Assembly: GCA_018056765.1 (NCBI GenBank)
Contig: JAGPFA010000001.1
Span: 124,001-188,000 of the forward strand
DNA length: 64,000 nucleotides
From: Syntrophaceae bacterium
Lineage (GTDB): Bacteria > Desulfobacterota > Syntrophia > Syntrophales > Smithellaceae
Direction of reading: 5' to 3'
Shown here: positions 17,679 through 26,713 of the stretch, one piece after another
Numbering within the stretch: the first letter of the stretch is position 1
How the letters are laid out: every line of letters starts with the position of its first letter
Made by a program: the position numbers and the translations under genes
The notes under the pieces: generated by a model
The model's input: the letters and a program-made list of their open reading frames with translations, nothing else
Databases searched by the model: none
What the model was told of the DNA's origin: nothing

Positions 17679-17722
17679 CAGGTGTCTCCGTTTGACGACG
17701 GGGACGCCTGGCGTGGCAATTT
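17679..17722 (+). terminator. Probable terminator after flgE
   Basis: CAGGTGTCTCCGT (17679-17691) can pair with ACGGGGACGCCTG (17698-17710), allowing two G-U pairs. A run of five T follows about 9 bases later, which is farther than ideal, so the call is moderate. Confidence 0.5.
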
Positions 17723-17761
17723 TTCGTGTCACCTGCATCTTTCCCTTCCTCGTCAGAAATT

Positions 17762-17777
17762 TGTCAATTCTTTGACA
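17762..17777. repeat. TGTCAA inverted repeat upstream of fliL
   Basis: TGTCAA-TTCT-TTGACA is a perfect 6-bp inverted repeat about 110-125 bp upstream of the fliL -24 element, at a distance typical for a sigma-54 activator site. Function is inferred only. Confidence 0.35.
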
Positions 17778-17809
17778 TTTCGTCAAAAAAAGAAAAATCA
17801 ACTTAATTT

Positions 17810-17830
17810 CCACAATCACGCCACAATCAC
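17810..17830. repeat. Tandem CCACAATCAC direct repeat upstream of fliL
   Basis: CCACAATCAC occurs at 17810-17819 and again at 17821-17830, an 11-bp period (one helical turn), 58-78 bp upstream of the sigma-54 promoter. Confidence 0.45.
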
Positions 17831-17887
17831 AGATCTATAAAGTATTGAAATGACATGTGAAACCATGCGCAGGAAAAAACATGGCGG

Positions 17888-17903
17888 TGGTATGCTCTTT
17901 GCT
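17888..17903 (+). promoter_or_regulatory. Sigma-54 promoter for the fliL-fliM export operon
   Basis: TGGTATGCTCTTTGCT with GG at 17889-17890 and GC at 17901-17902 (N10). It strongly resembles the flgB site (TGGTATG...TTTGCT). Transcription should start near 17914, which rules out an apparent start codon there for fliL. Confidence 0.82.
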
Positions 17904-17943
17904 AACAACCTAATTGAATAAAATTGCAAGGGTGGTGACGCGT

Positions 17944-18486
17944 ATGGCAGCCGATGAAAAAAGGGAAAGAGACCCGGGGCTGAACGACTCCGATGAGGAA
18001 AACCCAGAAGGTCAGGTCCAAGGTGCCGGCGGGAAAAAATCAAAATTGCCGCTGATTATTATCCTCGTTGTCGTTGTGCTTTTGATCGCAGGAGGAGCGA
18101 CAGGCGCTTACTTTTTCTTTTTTCAGCCCAAGCCACAAAGTGCAGAGGTCAAAGCTGCATCAACAGAGCCGCTGAAAGTCACGATTTTTTACCCGATGGA
18201 GCCTTTCATCGTCAATCTGCTTGATAATGAATCGGAAAGGTATCTGAAAGTCACCATGCAAATGGAGCTTAGCGAACAGGGGACCGCCGATGAGTTAAGG
18301 CGCTTAAACCCGATGTTGCGAGACACGATTCTGGATCTTTTGACATCAAAGACTTATCGCGAGATGATTGACCCGCTCGGTAAACAGAGACTGCGCGACG
18401 AAATCGCCACCAGGGTGAATATGATTCTTGATCAAACAAAAGGCAAAGTCAACAAGGTATACTTTACCGAATTTGTCATTCAGTAG
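17944..18486 (+). CDS. fliL: Flagellar basal body-associated protein FliL
   Basis: A 180-residue single-span inner-membrane protein: charged cytoplasmic N terminus, membrane helix (LPLIIILVVVVLLIAGGATG, about 36-58), then a periplasmic FliL domain with FYPMEPFIVNLLDNESERYLK and a C-terminal NKVYFTEFVIQ. FliL surrounds stators and raises motor torque. ATG 17944 is used since an upstream TTG (17914) would sit at the transcription start; a GGTGG lies about 10 bp upstream. First gene of a long unit running at least to flhF and probably beyond. A second FliL-like gene is at 28340. Confidence 0.92.
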   Translation: MAADEKRERDPGLNDSDEENPEGQVQGAGGKKSKLPLIIILVVVVLLIAGGATGAYFFFFQPKPQSAEVKAASTEPLKVTIFYPMEPFIVNLLDNESERYLKVTMQMELSEQGTADELRRLNPMLRDTILDLLTSKTYREMIDPLGKQRLRDEIATRVNMILDQTKGKVNKVYFTEFVIQ

Positions 18487-18512
18487 ACCTGACGGACCTA
18501 AGGCGAGGATTT

Positions 18513-19514
18513 ATGGCCAATATTCTTACACAGGAAGAAGTTGATGCCCTGCTCAGGGGGATTTCTGGCGGTGAAATTGAAACCGAAGTAGAGGTGTATC
18601 ACGAGCCGGGGGCGATCATTCCCTACGATCTGACCAGTCAGGACAGAATTATCCGCGGACGGATGCCTACACTGGAGATGATCAACGAAAAATATGCCCG
18701 CACCTTTCGTGCAACTCTTTCTTCCATATTGCGCAAAGTCATTTCCATTACCGCCGTGTCCGCCGACATGATCAAATTCGGCGAGTTTCTCAAAACTCTG
18801 CCTGTGCCCACCAGCCTTCATCTGTTTCGTATGGATCCAATGCGTGGAACGGCCATTTTTGTAGTTGAATCAAAGATCATCTTCACGCTCGTGGATATCA
18901 TTTTCGGTGGTACAGGCACGGAAGCCTTCAAGATTGAAGGACGCGAATTTACCGCTATTGAAAGCAATCTGATCAAGAAAATCGTTTTGAGTGCCCTTGC
19001 CGACCTGGAGAAAAGCTGGAAGACCCTCATTGACCTGAGCGTCACCTATCAGAGAGCGGAGGTGAATCCTCAGTTCGCACAAATTGTTCCCCCAACAGAC
19101 GTTGTCGTGGTCATGAATTTCGAATTGGAGGTAGAGTACACTTCCGGTGTCATCTCCATTTGTATTCCCTATGCGATGCTGGAACCGGTCAAGGAAAAAC
19201 TTGCCGCCGGGTTCCAAAGTGAACAGCTGGAAGTGGACCGGGCCTGGAGCAACCGTTTTAAAGCGGGACTTATGGAATCAAAGGTCGATATGATGGTGGA
19301 ACTCGGACGGGTTACGATTCTGGGGAAGGACATCGCCAACCTCAAAAAAGGGGATGTTATTCAGCTTGATCACTACTCGTCGGATCCACTGGATATCTAT
19401 GTGGAGGGAATCCCGAAATACAGAGGTTATCCGGGAATATTCAAAGGAAATAAAGCGGTTCAGATCTCTCAAATATTAACTGAAAAAGAGGGTTTGGAAT
19501 ATGGAACAGAATGA
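18513..19514 (+). CDS. fliM: Flagellar motor switch protein FliM
   Basis: A 333-residue protein. The N-terminal segment LTQEEVDALLRGI is close to the FliM helix that binds CheY-P, then comes the CheC-like middle domain (about 45-230) and the C-terminal SpoA domain (about 245-320). With FliG and FliN it builds the C ring that sets rotation direction. The start ATG follows GCGAGG. It overlaps fliN by 14 bp. Confidence 0.97.
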   Translation: MANILTQEEVDALLRGISGGEIETEVEVYHEPGAIIPYDLTSQDRIIRGRMPTLEMINEKYARTFRATLSSILRKVISITAVSADMIKFGEFLKTLPVPTSLHLFRMDPMRGTAIFVVESKIIFTLVDIIFGGTGTEAFKIEGREFTAIESNLIKKIVLSALADLEKSWKTLIDLSVTYQRAEVNPQFAQIVPPTDVVVVMNFELEVEYTSGVISICIPYAMLEPVKEKLAAGFQSEQLEVDRAWSNRFKAGLMESKVDMMVELGRVTILGKDIANLKKGDVIQLDHYSSDPLDIYVEGIPKYRGYPGIFKGNKAVQISQILTEKEGLEYGTE

Positions 19515-19959
19515 AATTGATGAATTGATGAAAAATGCGGCACAAGCTGCAGATGTAAGCTCAGCTGCGGACGAAAAACTTGGCTGGGATGACGTCAAGG
19601 AAGAAATGGAACAGTCCTCACACCCGGTGGAACAGAAAACCGAGGTGTCCAGCGTCCACTTCGAAGAACTCCAGAGGGCGCGTCCGGAAGGAAAACCGAA
19701 TATCAACATCGACTTCATCATGGATATTCCTTTGACGCTCACGGCGGAACTGGGCAGAAGCAAAATGCTCATCAGTGAGCTTCTTCAACTGGGTCAGGGC
19801 TCGGTGTTGGAGCTTTCCAAGCTGGCGGGAGAGCCGATGGATATTTTTGTCAACCAGCGCCTCATCGCACGCGGCGAGGTTGTGGTGGTCAATGAAAAAT
19901 TCGGCGTGCGCCTCACCGATATTGTTTCGCCTGCCGAACGCGTAAATAAGCTGGGATGA
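19501..19959 (+). CDS. fliN: Flagellar motor switch protein FliN
   Basis: A 152-residue protein with a variable acidic N-terminal half and a C-terminal SpoA domain (about 75-150) with the motifs DIPLTLTAELGRSKM, LGQGSVLELSKLAGEPMDI and NEKFGVRLTDIVSPAER. It forms the bottom of the C ring and docks FliH for export. It starts inside the end of fliM, suggesting coupled translation. Confidence 0.97.
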   Translation: MEQNEIDELMKNAAQAADVSSAADEKLGWDDVKEEMEQSSHPVEQKTEVSSVHFEELQRARPEGKPNINIDFIMDIPLTLTAELGRSKMLISELLQLGQGSVLELSKLAGEPMDIFVNQRLIARGEVVVVNEKFGVRLTDIVSPAERVNKLG

Positions 19960-19968
19960 AAGAAAAGC

Positions 19969-20367
19969 ATGGAAAATATTTCACTGTTATCCTCATTCCT
20001 GAAGATGATCTTCGCCCTTGCACTTGTCCTGGGGCTGATGATCGGGGTCATGTACTTCGTGAAAAACTTTATGCAGCGGTCGGCTCCTTCCGGGGCGCAG
20101 CCGGATTTGATAAACATCCTGTATTCGAAATACCTCGGACCAAAATCAAGCATTATCCTGCTTGAGGTGATGGATCAGCTTATCGTCGTGGGCATTTCCG
20201 GCCAGCAGATGACAACACTTGCCCATATTGACGACCCTTTGTTTGTCGAAAAAATAAAAAACAGACAATCTAAACAGAACATATCTTCCCCGCAAGATAA
20301 AATATCAAAGCTGCTCAAACTGGCCGGTTTTCCGGCAGGTAAAAAAACAGACGGGGCCGGAAAATGA
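19969..20367 (+). CDS. fliO: Flagellar biosynthetic protein FliO
   Basis: A 132-residue protein with one N-terminal membrane helix (KMIFALALVLGLMIGVMYFV, about 12-31) and a small cytoplasmic domain (YLGPKSSIILLEVMDQLIVVGISG). FliO is a chaperone for assembly of the FliP ring of the export gate. Sequence divergence is normal for FliO; position between fliN and fliP supports it. It overlaps fliP by 4 bp. Confidence 0.92.
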   Translation: MENISLLSSFLKMIFALALVLGLMIGVMYFVKNFMQRSAPSGAQPDLINILYSKYLGPKSSIILLEVMDQLIVVGISGQQMTTLAHIDDPLFVEKIKNRQSKQNISSPQDKISKLLKLAGFPAGKKTDGAGK

Positions 20368-21137
20368 AAAAGACAGCCGGCATCATTTTATTTATTACGG
20401 CCGCATCAGCTTTTCTAACCATCATCACAGCGGGGCAGGCCGCAGCGGTGCAGCCTTTCTCGCTTCCCAATGTCAGCCTGACACTCACCGGCGGAACGAC
20501 TGAGCCGGAAAAGATTCAGTCGCTCATTCAGCTGGTCATTTTGCTGACGATTCTGACACTGGCGCCGGCCATTCTCCTGATGGTCACTTCTTTTACCAGA
20601 GTGGTGATTGTCCTTTCGCTGGTGCGCAATGCCATGGGTACACAGCAGATGCCTCCCAATCAGGTGATTGTGGGGCTCGCCCTGTTTTTAACATTTTTTA
20701 TAATGTCGCCGGTGATCACCCGGGTGAATACCGAAGCCTTAAGACCATATTATGAAGAGCAGATCTCCGGTGAAACGGCAATGACCAGGGCCGTCGTACC
20801 GGTAAAGGAATTCATGCTCAGGCAGGTGCGGGAAAAGGATCTGGCTCTCTTTATCAAGATATCCGGAGAGGAGAATCCAGCCAAGCCGGAGGATGTGTCT
20901 CTTTCGTCTCTTGTGCCGGCCTTTGTCATCAGCGAGTTGAAAACAGCTTTTCAGATTGGTTTTATGATTTATCTGCCGTTTCTGATTCTGGATATGGTGG
21001 TGGCCAGCGTGCTTTTGTCCATGGGTATGATGATGCTGCCGCCGATCATGGTCAGTCTCCCCTTCAAGCTTCTTCTTTTTGTCCTGGTGGATGGCTGGCA
21101 TCTGATCGTCGGATCTTTGGTGAAGAGCTTCCATTAG
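20364..21137 (+). CDS. fliP: Flagellar export gate protein FliP
   Basis: A 257-residue membrane protein: signal peptide (1-29), then four membrane helices. Conserved FliP motifs include LMVTSFTRVVIVLSLVRNAMG, TQQMPPNQVIVGLALFLT and PAFVISELKTAFQIGF. It forms, with FliQ and FliR, the helical core of the export gate. It overlaps fliO by 4 bp and is 15 bp from fliQ. Confidence 0.98.
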   Translation: MKKTAGIILFITAASAFLTIITAGQAAAVQPFSLPNVSLTLTGGTTEPEKIQSLIQLVILLTILTLAPAILLMVTSFTRVVIVLSLVRNAMGTQQMPPNQVIVGLALFLTFFIMSPVITRVNTEALRPYYEEQISGETAMTRAVVPVKEFMLRQVREKDLALFIKISGEENPAKPEDVSLSSLVPAFVISELKTAFQIGFMIYLPFLILDMVVASVLLSMGMMMLPPIMVSLPFKLLLFVLVDGWHLIVGSLVKSFH

Positions 21138-21152
21138 GCGGGGAGAACAAAA

Positions 21153-21422
21153 ATGACACCGGAAGTTGTGATGGCGCTGATGGCGGAAACAATCAAGACC
21201 ACTCTGCTTGTTGCCGCGCCAATGCTGATCGTGGGGTTGATTATCGGTGTTATCATCAGTCTGTTTCAGGCGGTCACCCAGATACAGGAAATGACACTGG
21301 TATTTGTGCCCAAGATCGTGGGGGTTTTAATTACGTTGGTTGTGGCCCTGCCGTGGATTCTCGGGCTGCTGATCAATTTTACGCACAGATTGTTCACCAG
21401 CATCCCCCTGTATGTTAAATGA
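21153..21422 (+). CDS. fliQ: Flagellar export gate protein FliQ
   Basis: An 89-residue protein of two membrane helices separated by the conserved loop SLFQAVTQIQEMTLVFVPKI. It has the usual length of FliQ and lies between fliP and fliR, its partners in the export gate core. Confidence 0.98.
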   Translation: MTPEVVMALMAETIKTTLLVAAPMLIVGLIIGVIISLFQAVTQIQEMTLVFVPKIVGVLITLVVALPWILGLLINFTHRLFTSIPLYVK

Positions 21423-21471
21423 CTAAACGCAGGCGCCATGATGAAAAGAAAGAAGCCGGGAGTTCAGATAA

Positions 21472-22251
21472 ATGACATTGCCTTTTCTGTCCGCAGAGCA
21501 CCTCGAGTCTTTTATCCTCGTGTTGGTTCGTGTCAGCGCGATTATTGTCGTCATCCCCGTTCTTTCTGAAAACAGCGTCCCCAGAACGGTAAAGGCCGGC
21601 CTTGCCGTCATCGTCAGCGTGGTCATTTTTCCACTGGTTGCCGGCCAGATGCCTCCGACGAAAAACTACCATATTGTTCAGATGATATTTTTGATATTCG
21701 GAGAAGTCCTCATCGGGCTGACCATAGGCTTCACCGCACGCCTTCTTTTTGCCTCCATTCAGATTGCAGGAGATATCATCGGTTTTCAAATGGGCTTTGC
21801 CGTGGCCAACGTGATCGATCCCATGAGCGAGCAAAGCGTTTCTATTATCACTCAGCTGAAATATCTTATCGCCATGCTGCTATTCATTACCGTCAACGCA
21901 CACCATCTGTTTTTTCAGGCCATCATTCAGAGCTACCAGTTTGTCGCTCCGTTGAGTTTTCATTTTTCCCCCAATCTGATGCAGTTTCTGTTTATTACCT
22001 CAAAAGAGATGTTTGTCACCGCGCTGAAAATCGCCGCACCTTTGATGGCTGTGATGCTTTTTACCAATGTCGCCCTGGGTGTTGTGGCACGTACCGTGCC
22101 GCAGATGAATATCTTCATTGTCGGCTTTCCACTGCAAATATCGATGGGACTGATTTTCATAGGCTTGACCGCGCCGTTGTTTGTGCGCATGACACAGGCG
22201 ATTTTCAACACTTTGGAGGGAAAGTTGATTTCTGTTTTACGCCTGATGTGA
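21472..22251 (+). CDS. fliR: Flagellar export gate protein FliR
   Basis: A 259-residue protein with several membrane helices. FliR landmarks include FILVLVRVSAIIVVIPV at the N terminus, GEVLIGLTIGFTARLLF, and QMNIFIVGFPLQISMGL near the end. It caps the FliP-FliQ helical assembly and cooperates with FlhB. It is separated by 92 bp from flhB; that gap shows no convincing promoter or terminator. Confidence 0.97.
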   Translation: MTLPFLSAEHLESFILVLVRVSAIIVVIPVLSENSVPRTVKAGLAVIVSVVIFPLVAGQMPPTKNYHIVQMIFLIFGEVLIGLTIGFTARLLFASIQIAGDIIGFQMGFAVANVIDPMSEQSVSIITQLKYLIAMLLFITVNAHHLFFQAIIQSYQFVAPLSFHFSPNLMQFLFITSKEMFVTALKIAAPLMAVMLFTNVALGVVARTVPQMNIFIVGFPLQISMGLIFIGLTAPLFVRMTQAIFNTLEGKLISVLRLM

Positions 22252-22343
22252 AGGCGGGAAGCTCCGCAGAGAAAGGGTCGGCCCAGGACGAAACATGGCC
22301 ACCGCAGTTAAGCAAATCTGTGCGGGATTAATGAGAGAAAACA

Positions 22344-23417
22344 ATGGCCGAAAACGACGATCAGGAACGAACTGAACAGGCAACAACGAAACGGCGCGAA
22401 GAGGCACGCGAAAAAGGCCAGGTAGCCCGTTCGCAGGAAGTGGTTTCCGTCGGGATTCTGGTGGCCGGTCTTATTTTCTTCTACTTCGGCGGCCAGACGA
22501 TGATCACCAGGACACTTGATTTGATGGGCTGGATACTTGGGCGAGCCGGCAGCGCGGATCTCACTCCCGACAGTGTCAGAGCAATTCTCATCAGCTGTAT
22601 TTTTAAAGGTTTCGGTATTCTTTTTCCCCTGATTATTGCCGTATTGATTGCGGCAGTTCTGGGCAATGTCCTGCAGTTCGGCTTTTTGTTTACCGGCGAG
22701 AGTTTACAACCGAAAATCGACAAAATCAGTCCGGTCAAAGGATTTAAAAGGCTTTTTTCTCTGCGTTCACTTGCCGAACTGCTCAAGGGGATCCTAAAGG
22801 TATGTATTATCAGTTTTGTGGCATATCTCATGATCAGCAAAGAGTTCGGCAATCTTTTTTTGCTCAACAGCCAATCAACCTGGGGCACCTTTATCTACAT
22901 AGGAGGTGTCTGCTTTAAAATACTTTTAGCGATGACGATCGTGTTGGTATTTCTGGCGGCGCTCGATTACGCCTATCAGCGCTGGGAATACGAAAAGAGT
23001 CTGAGGATGACAAAGCAGGAAATAAAAGACGAGTTCAAAAATACGGAAGGAGATCCGCTCATTAAAGCCAGAATCAGGCGAATTCAAAGAGAAATGGCAC
23101 ATCGGCGCATGATGGCGGAAGTGCCCAAAGCCGATGTGGTCATTACCAACCCGACACACCTGGCTGTTGCCATCAAATATTCACCGGATAAAATGGCGGC
23201 ACCGGTCGTCGTGGCCAAGGGCGCTGATTATATTGCTGAAAAGATAAGAGACATAGCCAGGGAAAATGATGTGCCCATTATCGAGGACAAACCTCTGGCA
23301 CAGGTATTGTATAAGTTAGTTAAAGTAAATGCGATGGTGCCGGAATCTCTCTACAAGGCGGTGGCGGAAGTTCTGGCATTTGTCTACGAACAGAAAAGGG
23401 TTAAGATCTTCGGATAA
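22344..23417 (+). CDS. flhB: Flagellar export specificity switch protein FlhB
   Basis: A 357-residue protein. The N terminus (DQERTEQATTKRREEAREKG) is typical FlhB, followed by four membrane helices (about 30-215) and a cytoplasmic domain with the self-cleaving NPTH motif at 269-272. Cleavage between Asn and Pro lets FlhB change from rod/hook to filament export after FliK contact. Full length for the family. A separate gene at 31795 repeats only the last part of this domain. Confidence 0.98.
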   Translation: MAENDDQERTEQATTKRREEAREKGQVARSQEVVSVGILVAGLIFFYFGGQTMITRTLDLMGWILGRAGSADLTPDSVRAILISCIFKGFGILFPLIIAVLIAAVLGNVLQFGFLFTGESLQPKIDKISPVKGFKRLFSLRSLAELLKGILKVCIISFVAYLMISKEFGNLFLLNSQSTWGTFIYIGGVCFKILLAMTIVLVFLAALDYAYQRWEYEKSLRMTKQEIKDEFKNTEGDPLIKARIRRIQREMAHRRMMAEVPKADVVITNPTHLAVAIKYSPDKMAAPVVVAKGADYIAEKIRDIARENDVPIIEDKPLAQVLYKLVKVNAMVPESLYKAVAEVLAFVYEQKRVKIFG

Positions 23418-23422
23418 ACAAA

Positions 23423-25504
23423 ATGGCTGAACTACAGGCAGGCGCGGGCAGAAACGCATTTTTGGAGTCGGCAAGGTCAAGCTCGGCAATGATTGCCATG
23501 GGTGTCATCGCAATCCTCATGGTCATGATCCTGCCCATCCCGACTTTTTTGTTGGATATTTTACTTTCCTTCAGCATCGCGATTTCCATTATCATTTTGC
23601 TGATGTCGATGTATGTTTTAAAACCGCTGCAGTTTTCCGTGTTTCCATCCGTTCTGCTTTTGGTAACGCTTTTGCGGCTTGCGCTGAACGTCGCCTCGAC
23701 GCGGCTTATCCTGCTGCACGGAAATGAGGGGACATCGGCCGCCGGTCAGGTTATTCAGTCTTTCGGGACATTCGTTGTCGGGGGAAATTACGTCGTCGGC
23801 ATGGTCGTTTTTCTGGTACTGGTGCTCATTAACTTTATAGTCATCACGAAGGGCGCGACACGTATTGCGGAAGTTTCGGCACGCTTCACACTTGACGCCA
23901 TGCCGGGAAAGCAGATGAGCATCGACGCGGACCTTAACGCGGGTCTCATTTCAGACAACGATGCCAGGCGCAGACGTGCCGAAATTGAACAGGAATCCAA
24001 TTTCTACGGGGCGATGGACGGTGCGTCGAAGTTTGTCCGCGGTGATGCGATTGCCGGTATACTGATTGTTCTTATCAATATTATCGGTGGTTTGATCATC
24101 GGTGTTTTGCAAAAAGGCATGCCGGTAGTGGAGGCGGCCCGGAACTACACTTTGTTGACGGTCGGTGACGGTCTGGTGACGCAGGTGCCGGCGCTGATTG
24201 TGTCAACGGCTGCCGGCATTCTGGTTACCAGAACATCTACAACAACCGAACTGGGTGACGAGGTTAAATCCCAGGTATTCACCCAGCCCAGAGCGATTGC
24301 CACGGCTGCCATCATGCTGTTTATTTTTGCCCTTATTCCGGGCATGCCCAAAATATCTTTCATCCTGGTTGCGCTTCTTGTCGGGGTTGTCGCCTATCGC
24401 GTCGTGCAGGCTATTGCACGTAAAAAAATTCAGGAAGAACAACTGGAAGCAGAAGAAGAAGCGCCGGTCAGGGAAGTTGATGTCGTCGCGCCGCTCGATG
24501 CGATGGGACTTGAAGTAGGATACACACTTATCCCGCTGGTGGATGCGGCTCAGGGCGGCGAATTGCTGGTGCGGATCAAGTCTCTGCGCCGTCAGCTTGC
24601 TTCCGAAATGGGCTTCATCATGCCGGCCATCCATATCAAGGATAATTTGAAACTCAAGCCGGACGAATATTCCGTGATGCTCAAAGGAGTCGAAATTGCC
24701 CGCGGTTCCGTCATGATGGGGTATCATCTGGTCATTTCTCCGGATGAAAAGGATGCTTCAGTGAAAGGTGTCGCCACCAAAGAGCCGGCCTTTGGGCTTC
24801 CCGCCGTGTGGGTGGCAGACAGGGAAAAAGACGCGATCATGGCCAAAGGGTATGTGGTGGTCGATCCGGCTACCGTCATCACAACGCACCTGACGGAACT
24901 TACCAAAACCTATGCAGATGAATTGCTCGGCAGGCAGGAGGTGCAGTCGCTGGTGGACAATCTCGAACAGCTCTATCCACGGGTGGTCAAAGAAATTGTC
25001 CCCAAGGTTGTACCGCTCAATATTTTACACCGTGTCTTGCAGCGTCTGCTGCGCGAGAGGATTTCCATCCGTGATCTGCTCACCATCATAGAAACGATTG
25101 GTGAGTACGCGCCGCTGACGAAAAATGCCGATATACTGACCGGGTACGTAAGGCAGGCCTTGCGTCGGGCCATCACACACCAGTACCAGGACCAGGAAGG
25201 AAATATTACGGTGATGATTATGTCTCCGGATATCGAAGACAAAATCAGTCGTTCCATTTCCCATACAGAGTATGAATCTTTTGTTTCTCCCGACCCGAAT
25301 GTTGTCAAGCAGATGATCGCCGGCCTCCATAAGATGGTTGCCGCATTTACAGCCGGCGGCCTGCAGCCCATCGTTCTTTGCTCGCCGGAAACAAGGATCC
25401 ATTTCCGAAAGATTTTGGAAAAAATGATGCCTAATGTGGTCATTTTGGCGCACAATGAAATATCACGGGAGGCGAACATCAAATCTCTGGGGATTGTAGA
25501 GTAA
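23423..25504 (+). CDS. flhA: Flagellar export gate protein FlhA
   Basis: A 693-residue protein with about eight N-terminal membrane helices, the conserved FHIPEP-family loop (RFTLDAMPGKQMSIDADLNA, about 150-170) and a large cytoplasmic domain (about 330-693) that forms the nonameric ring for chaperone-substrate docking. It starts 5 bp after flhB and ends 3 bp before flhF. Length and motifs are normal. Confidence 0.98.
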   Translation: MAELQAGAGRNAFLESARSSSAMIAMGVIAILMVMILPIPTFLLDILLSFSIAISIIILLMSMYVLKPLQFSVFPSVLLLVTLLRLALNVASTRLILLHGNEGTSAAGQVIQSFGTFVVGGNYVVGMVVFLVLVLINFIVITKGATRIAEVSARFTLDAMPGKQMSIDADLNAGLISDNDARRRRAEIEQESNFYGAMDGASKFVRGDAIAGILIVLINIIGGLIIGVLQKGMPVVEAARNYTLLTVGDGLVTQVPALIVSTAAGILVTRTSTTTELGDEVKSQVFTQPRAIATAAIMLFIFALIPGMPKISFILVALLVGVVAYRVVQAIARKKIQEEQLEAEEEAPVREVDVVAPLDAMGLEVGYTLIPLVDAAQGGELLVRIKSLRRQLASEMGFIMPAIHIKDNLKLKPDEYSVMLKGVEIARGSVMMGYHLVISPDEKDASVKGVATKEPAFGLPAVWVADREKDAIMAKGYVVVDPATVITTHLTELTKTYADELLGRQEVQSLVDNLEQLYPRVVKEIVPKVVPLNILHRVLQRLLRERISIRDLLTIIETIGEYAPLTKNADILTGYVRQALRRAITHQYQDQEGNITVMIMSPDIEDKISRSISHTEYESFVSPDPNVVKQMIAGLHKMVAAFTAGGLQPIVLCSPETRIHFRKILEKMMPNVVILAHNEISREANIKSLGIVE

Positions 25505-25507
25505 CTT

Positions 25508-26713
25508 ATGCAAGTTAAACGTTATGAAGTACATTCAATACTGGAAGGCATGAACAGAATTAAAAAAGATCTGGGGCCTGAAGCTATTGTGCTGTCCACA
25601 CGTAAAATAAAAAAAGGCAAAGTTGATTTGTTTGAAGTTATGGCGGCGCGCGATGAAAGCATGCAGACTTTAATGGTCGGCGATAAACCAGCTTTACCTG
25701 CCGAGCGTGGCGGATTAAACGGGGCTGCCAAGATGGACACGATCGAGCTGATCCGCCATGAGTTCAACGAGTTCAAAAACTTGATCCTTGCCGGTCAGAG
25801 ACAAAACTCGCTGGCCGGTGAACTGGCGGAAATTCGTGAAACGATCAGTCTGTTTTTCGATGCCCTGGGAATGCGCCAGCGGCGAATGCCGCAGGATGTC
25901 AGCACGAAATTATATCTGAGGCTTGTGGGTAAGGGATTTTCACGTGCCGGCGCCTGCCGTATCATGGATGAAGTGAATCGCAGCTGGAAAAAGGACGCCC
26001 CGGCGGGCGAAGAGGAGGCTCTCTCTGTTGCGGCGATATATATCGGCAATACACTGGCCGCCGGAGAAAAAAACAATGAGCACTCCCGGGTCAGGATGTT
26101 TGTCGGGCCGCCCGGTGTGGGCAAAACGACGACGTTGGCGAAACTGGCCGCCCGCGACGCGATTATGAAAAAGAAAAATGTCGGTCTTATCACGGTGGAC
26201 AATTTCCGCCTTGCGGCAGCCGAGCAACTGGGTGCTTATGCACGTATTATGGGACTGCCGTTGCAGACTGCATCCACCAAAGAGTCTTTTGCCAAGGCAC
26301 TGGAAGCTTTTTCCGGCAAAGATGTCATTTATGTCGATACACCGGGCCGTACCAGGCCGGATGACGGATATTTGAGCCGGCTCCAGCAGGCATTGCCGAA
26401 TGAAGCCATACAGAAGAATCTGCTCATTAATGCAACGGGTAACGAGGAATATTTGGAAAGAGTGATATCCGGCTATGAGCATCTGAACATAGACAATCTG
26501 ATTGTCACCAAAATTGATGAGTCCAGGCGCTGCGGCATGCTTTATGACATGATTGTCAGGACAAAAAAACCTGTGCGTTATGTTACCTTCGGCCAGAATG
26601 TGCCTCAGGACATTGATGAAGCGACCCCGGAGTTGATAGCGTCTTTAATGCTGGACGGAATTATGACGCCATCCGGTGAACGGCCGGCTCAGCCGGTTCT
26701 TGCAAGGAGTTGA
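25508..26713 (+). CDS. flhF: Flagellar SRP-type GTPase FlhF
   Basis: A 401-residue protein: N-terminal basic region (1-100), N domain and SRP-like G domain. G1 is GPPGVGKTTT (200-209), followed by ITVDNFRLAAAEQL. The G3 motif reads DTPGR (277-281) where most SRP GTPases have DTAGR. G4 is TKIDE. FlhF fixes the site and number of polar flagella, with FlhG as its counterpart. It overlaps flhG by one base. The G3 change is the only oddity seen. Confidence 0.95.
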   Translation: MQVKRYEVHSILEGMNRIKKDLGPEAIVLSTRKIKKGKVDLFEVMAARDESMQTLMVGDKPALPAERGGLNGAAKMDTIELIRHEFNEFKNLILAGQRQNSLAGELAEIRETISLFFDALGMRQRRMPQDVSTKLYLRLVGKGFSRAGACRIMDEVNRSWKKDAPAGEEEALSVAAIYIGNTLAAGEKNNEHSRVRMFVGPPGVGKTTTLAKLAARDAIMKKKNVGLITVDNFRLAAAEQLGAYARIMGLPLQTASTKESFAKALEAFSGKDVIYVDTPGRTRPDDGYLSRLQQALPNEAIQKNLLINATGNEEYLERVISGYEHLNIDNLIVTKIDESRRCGMLYDMIVRTKKPVRYVTFGQNVPQDIDEATPELIASLMLDGIMTPSGERPAQPVLARS

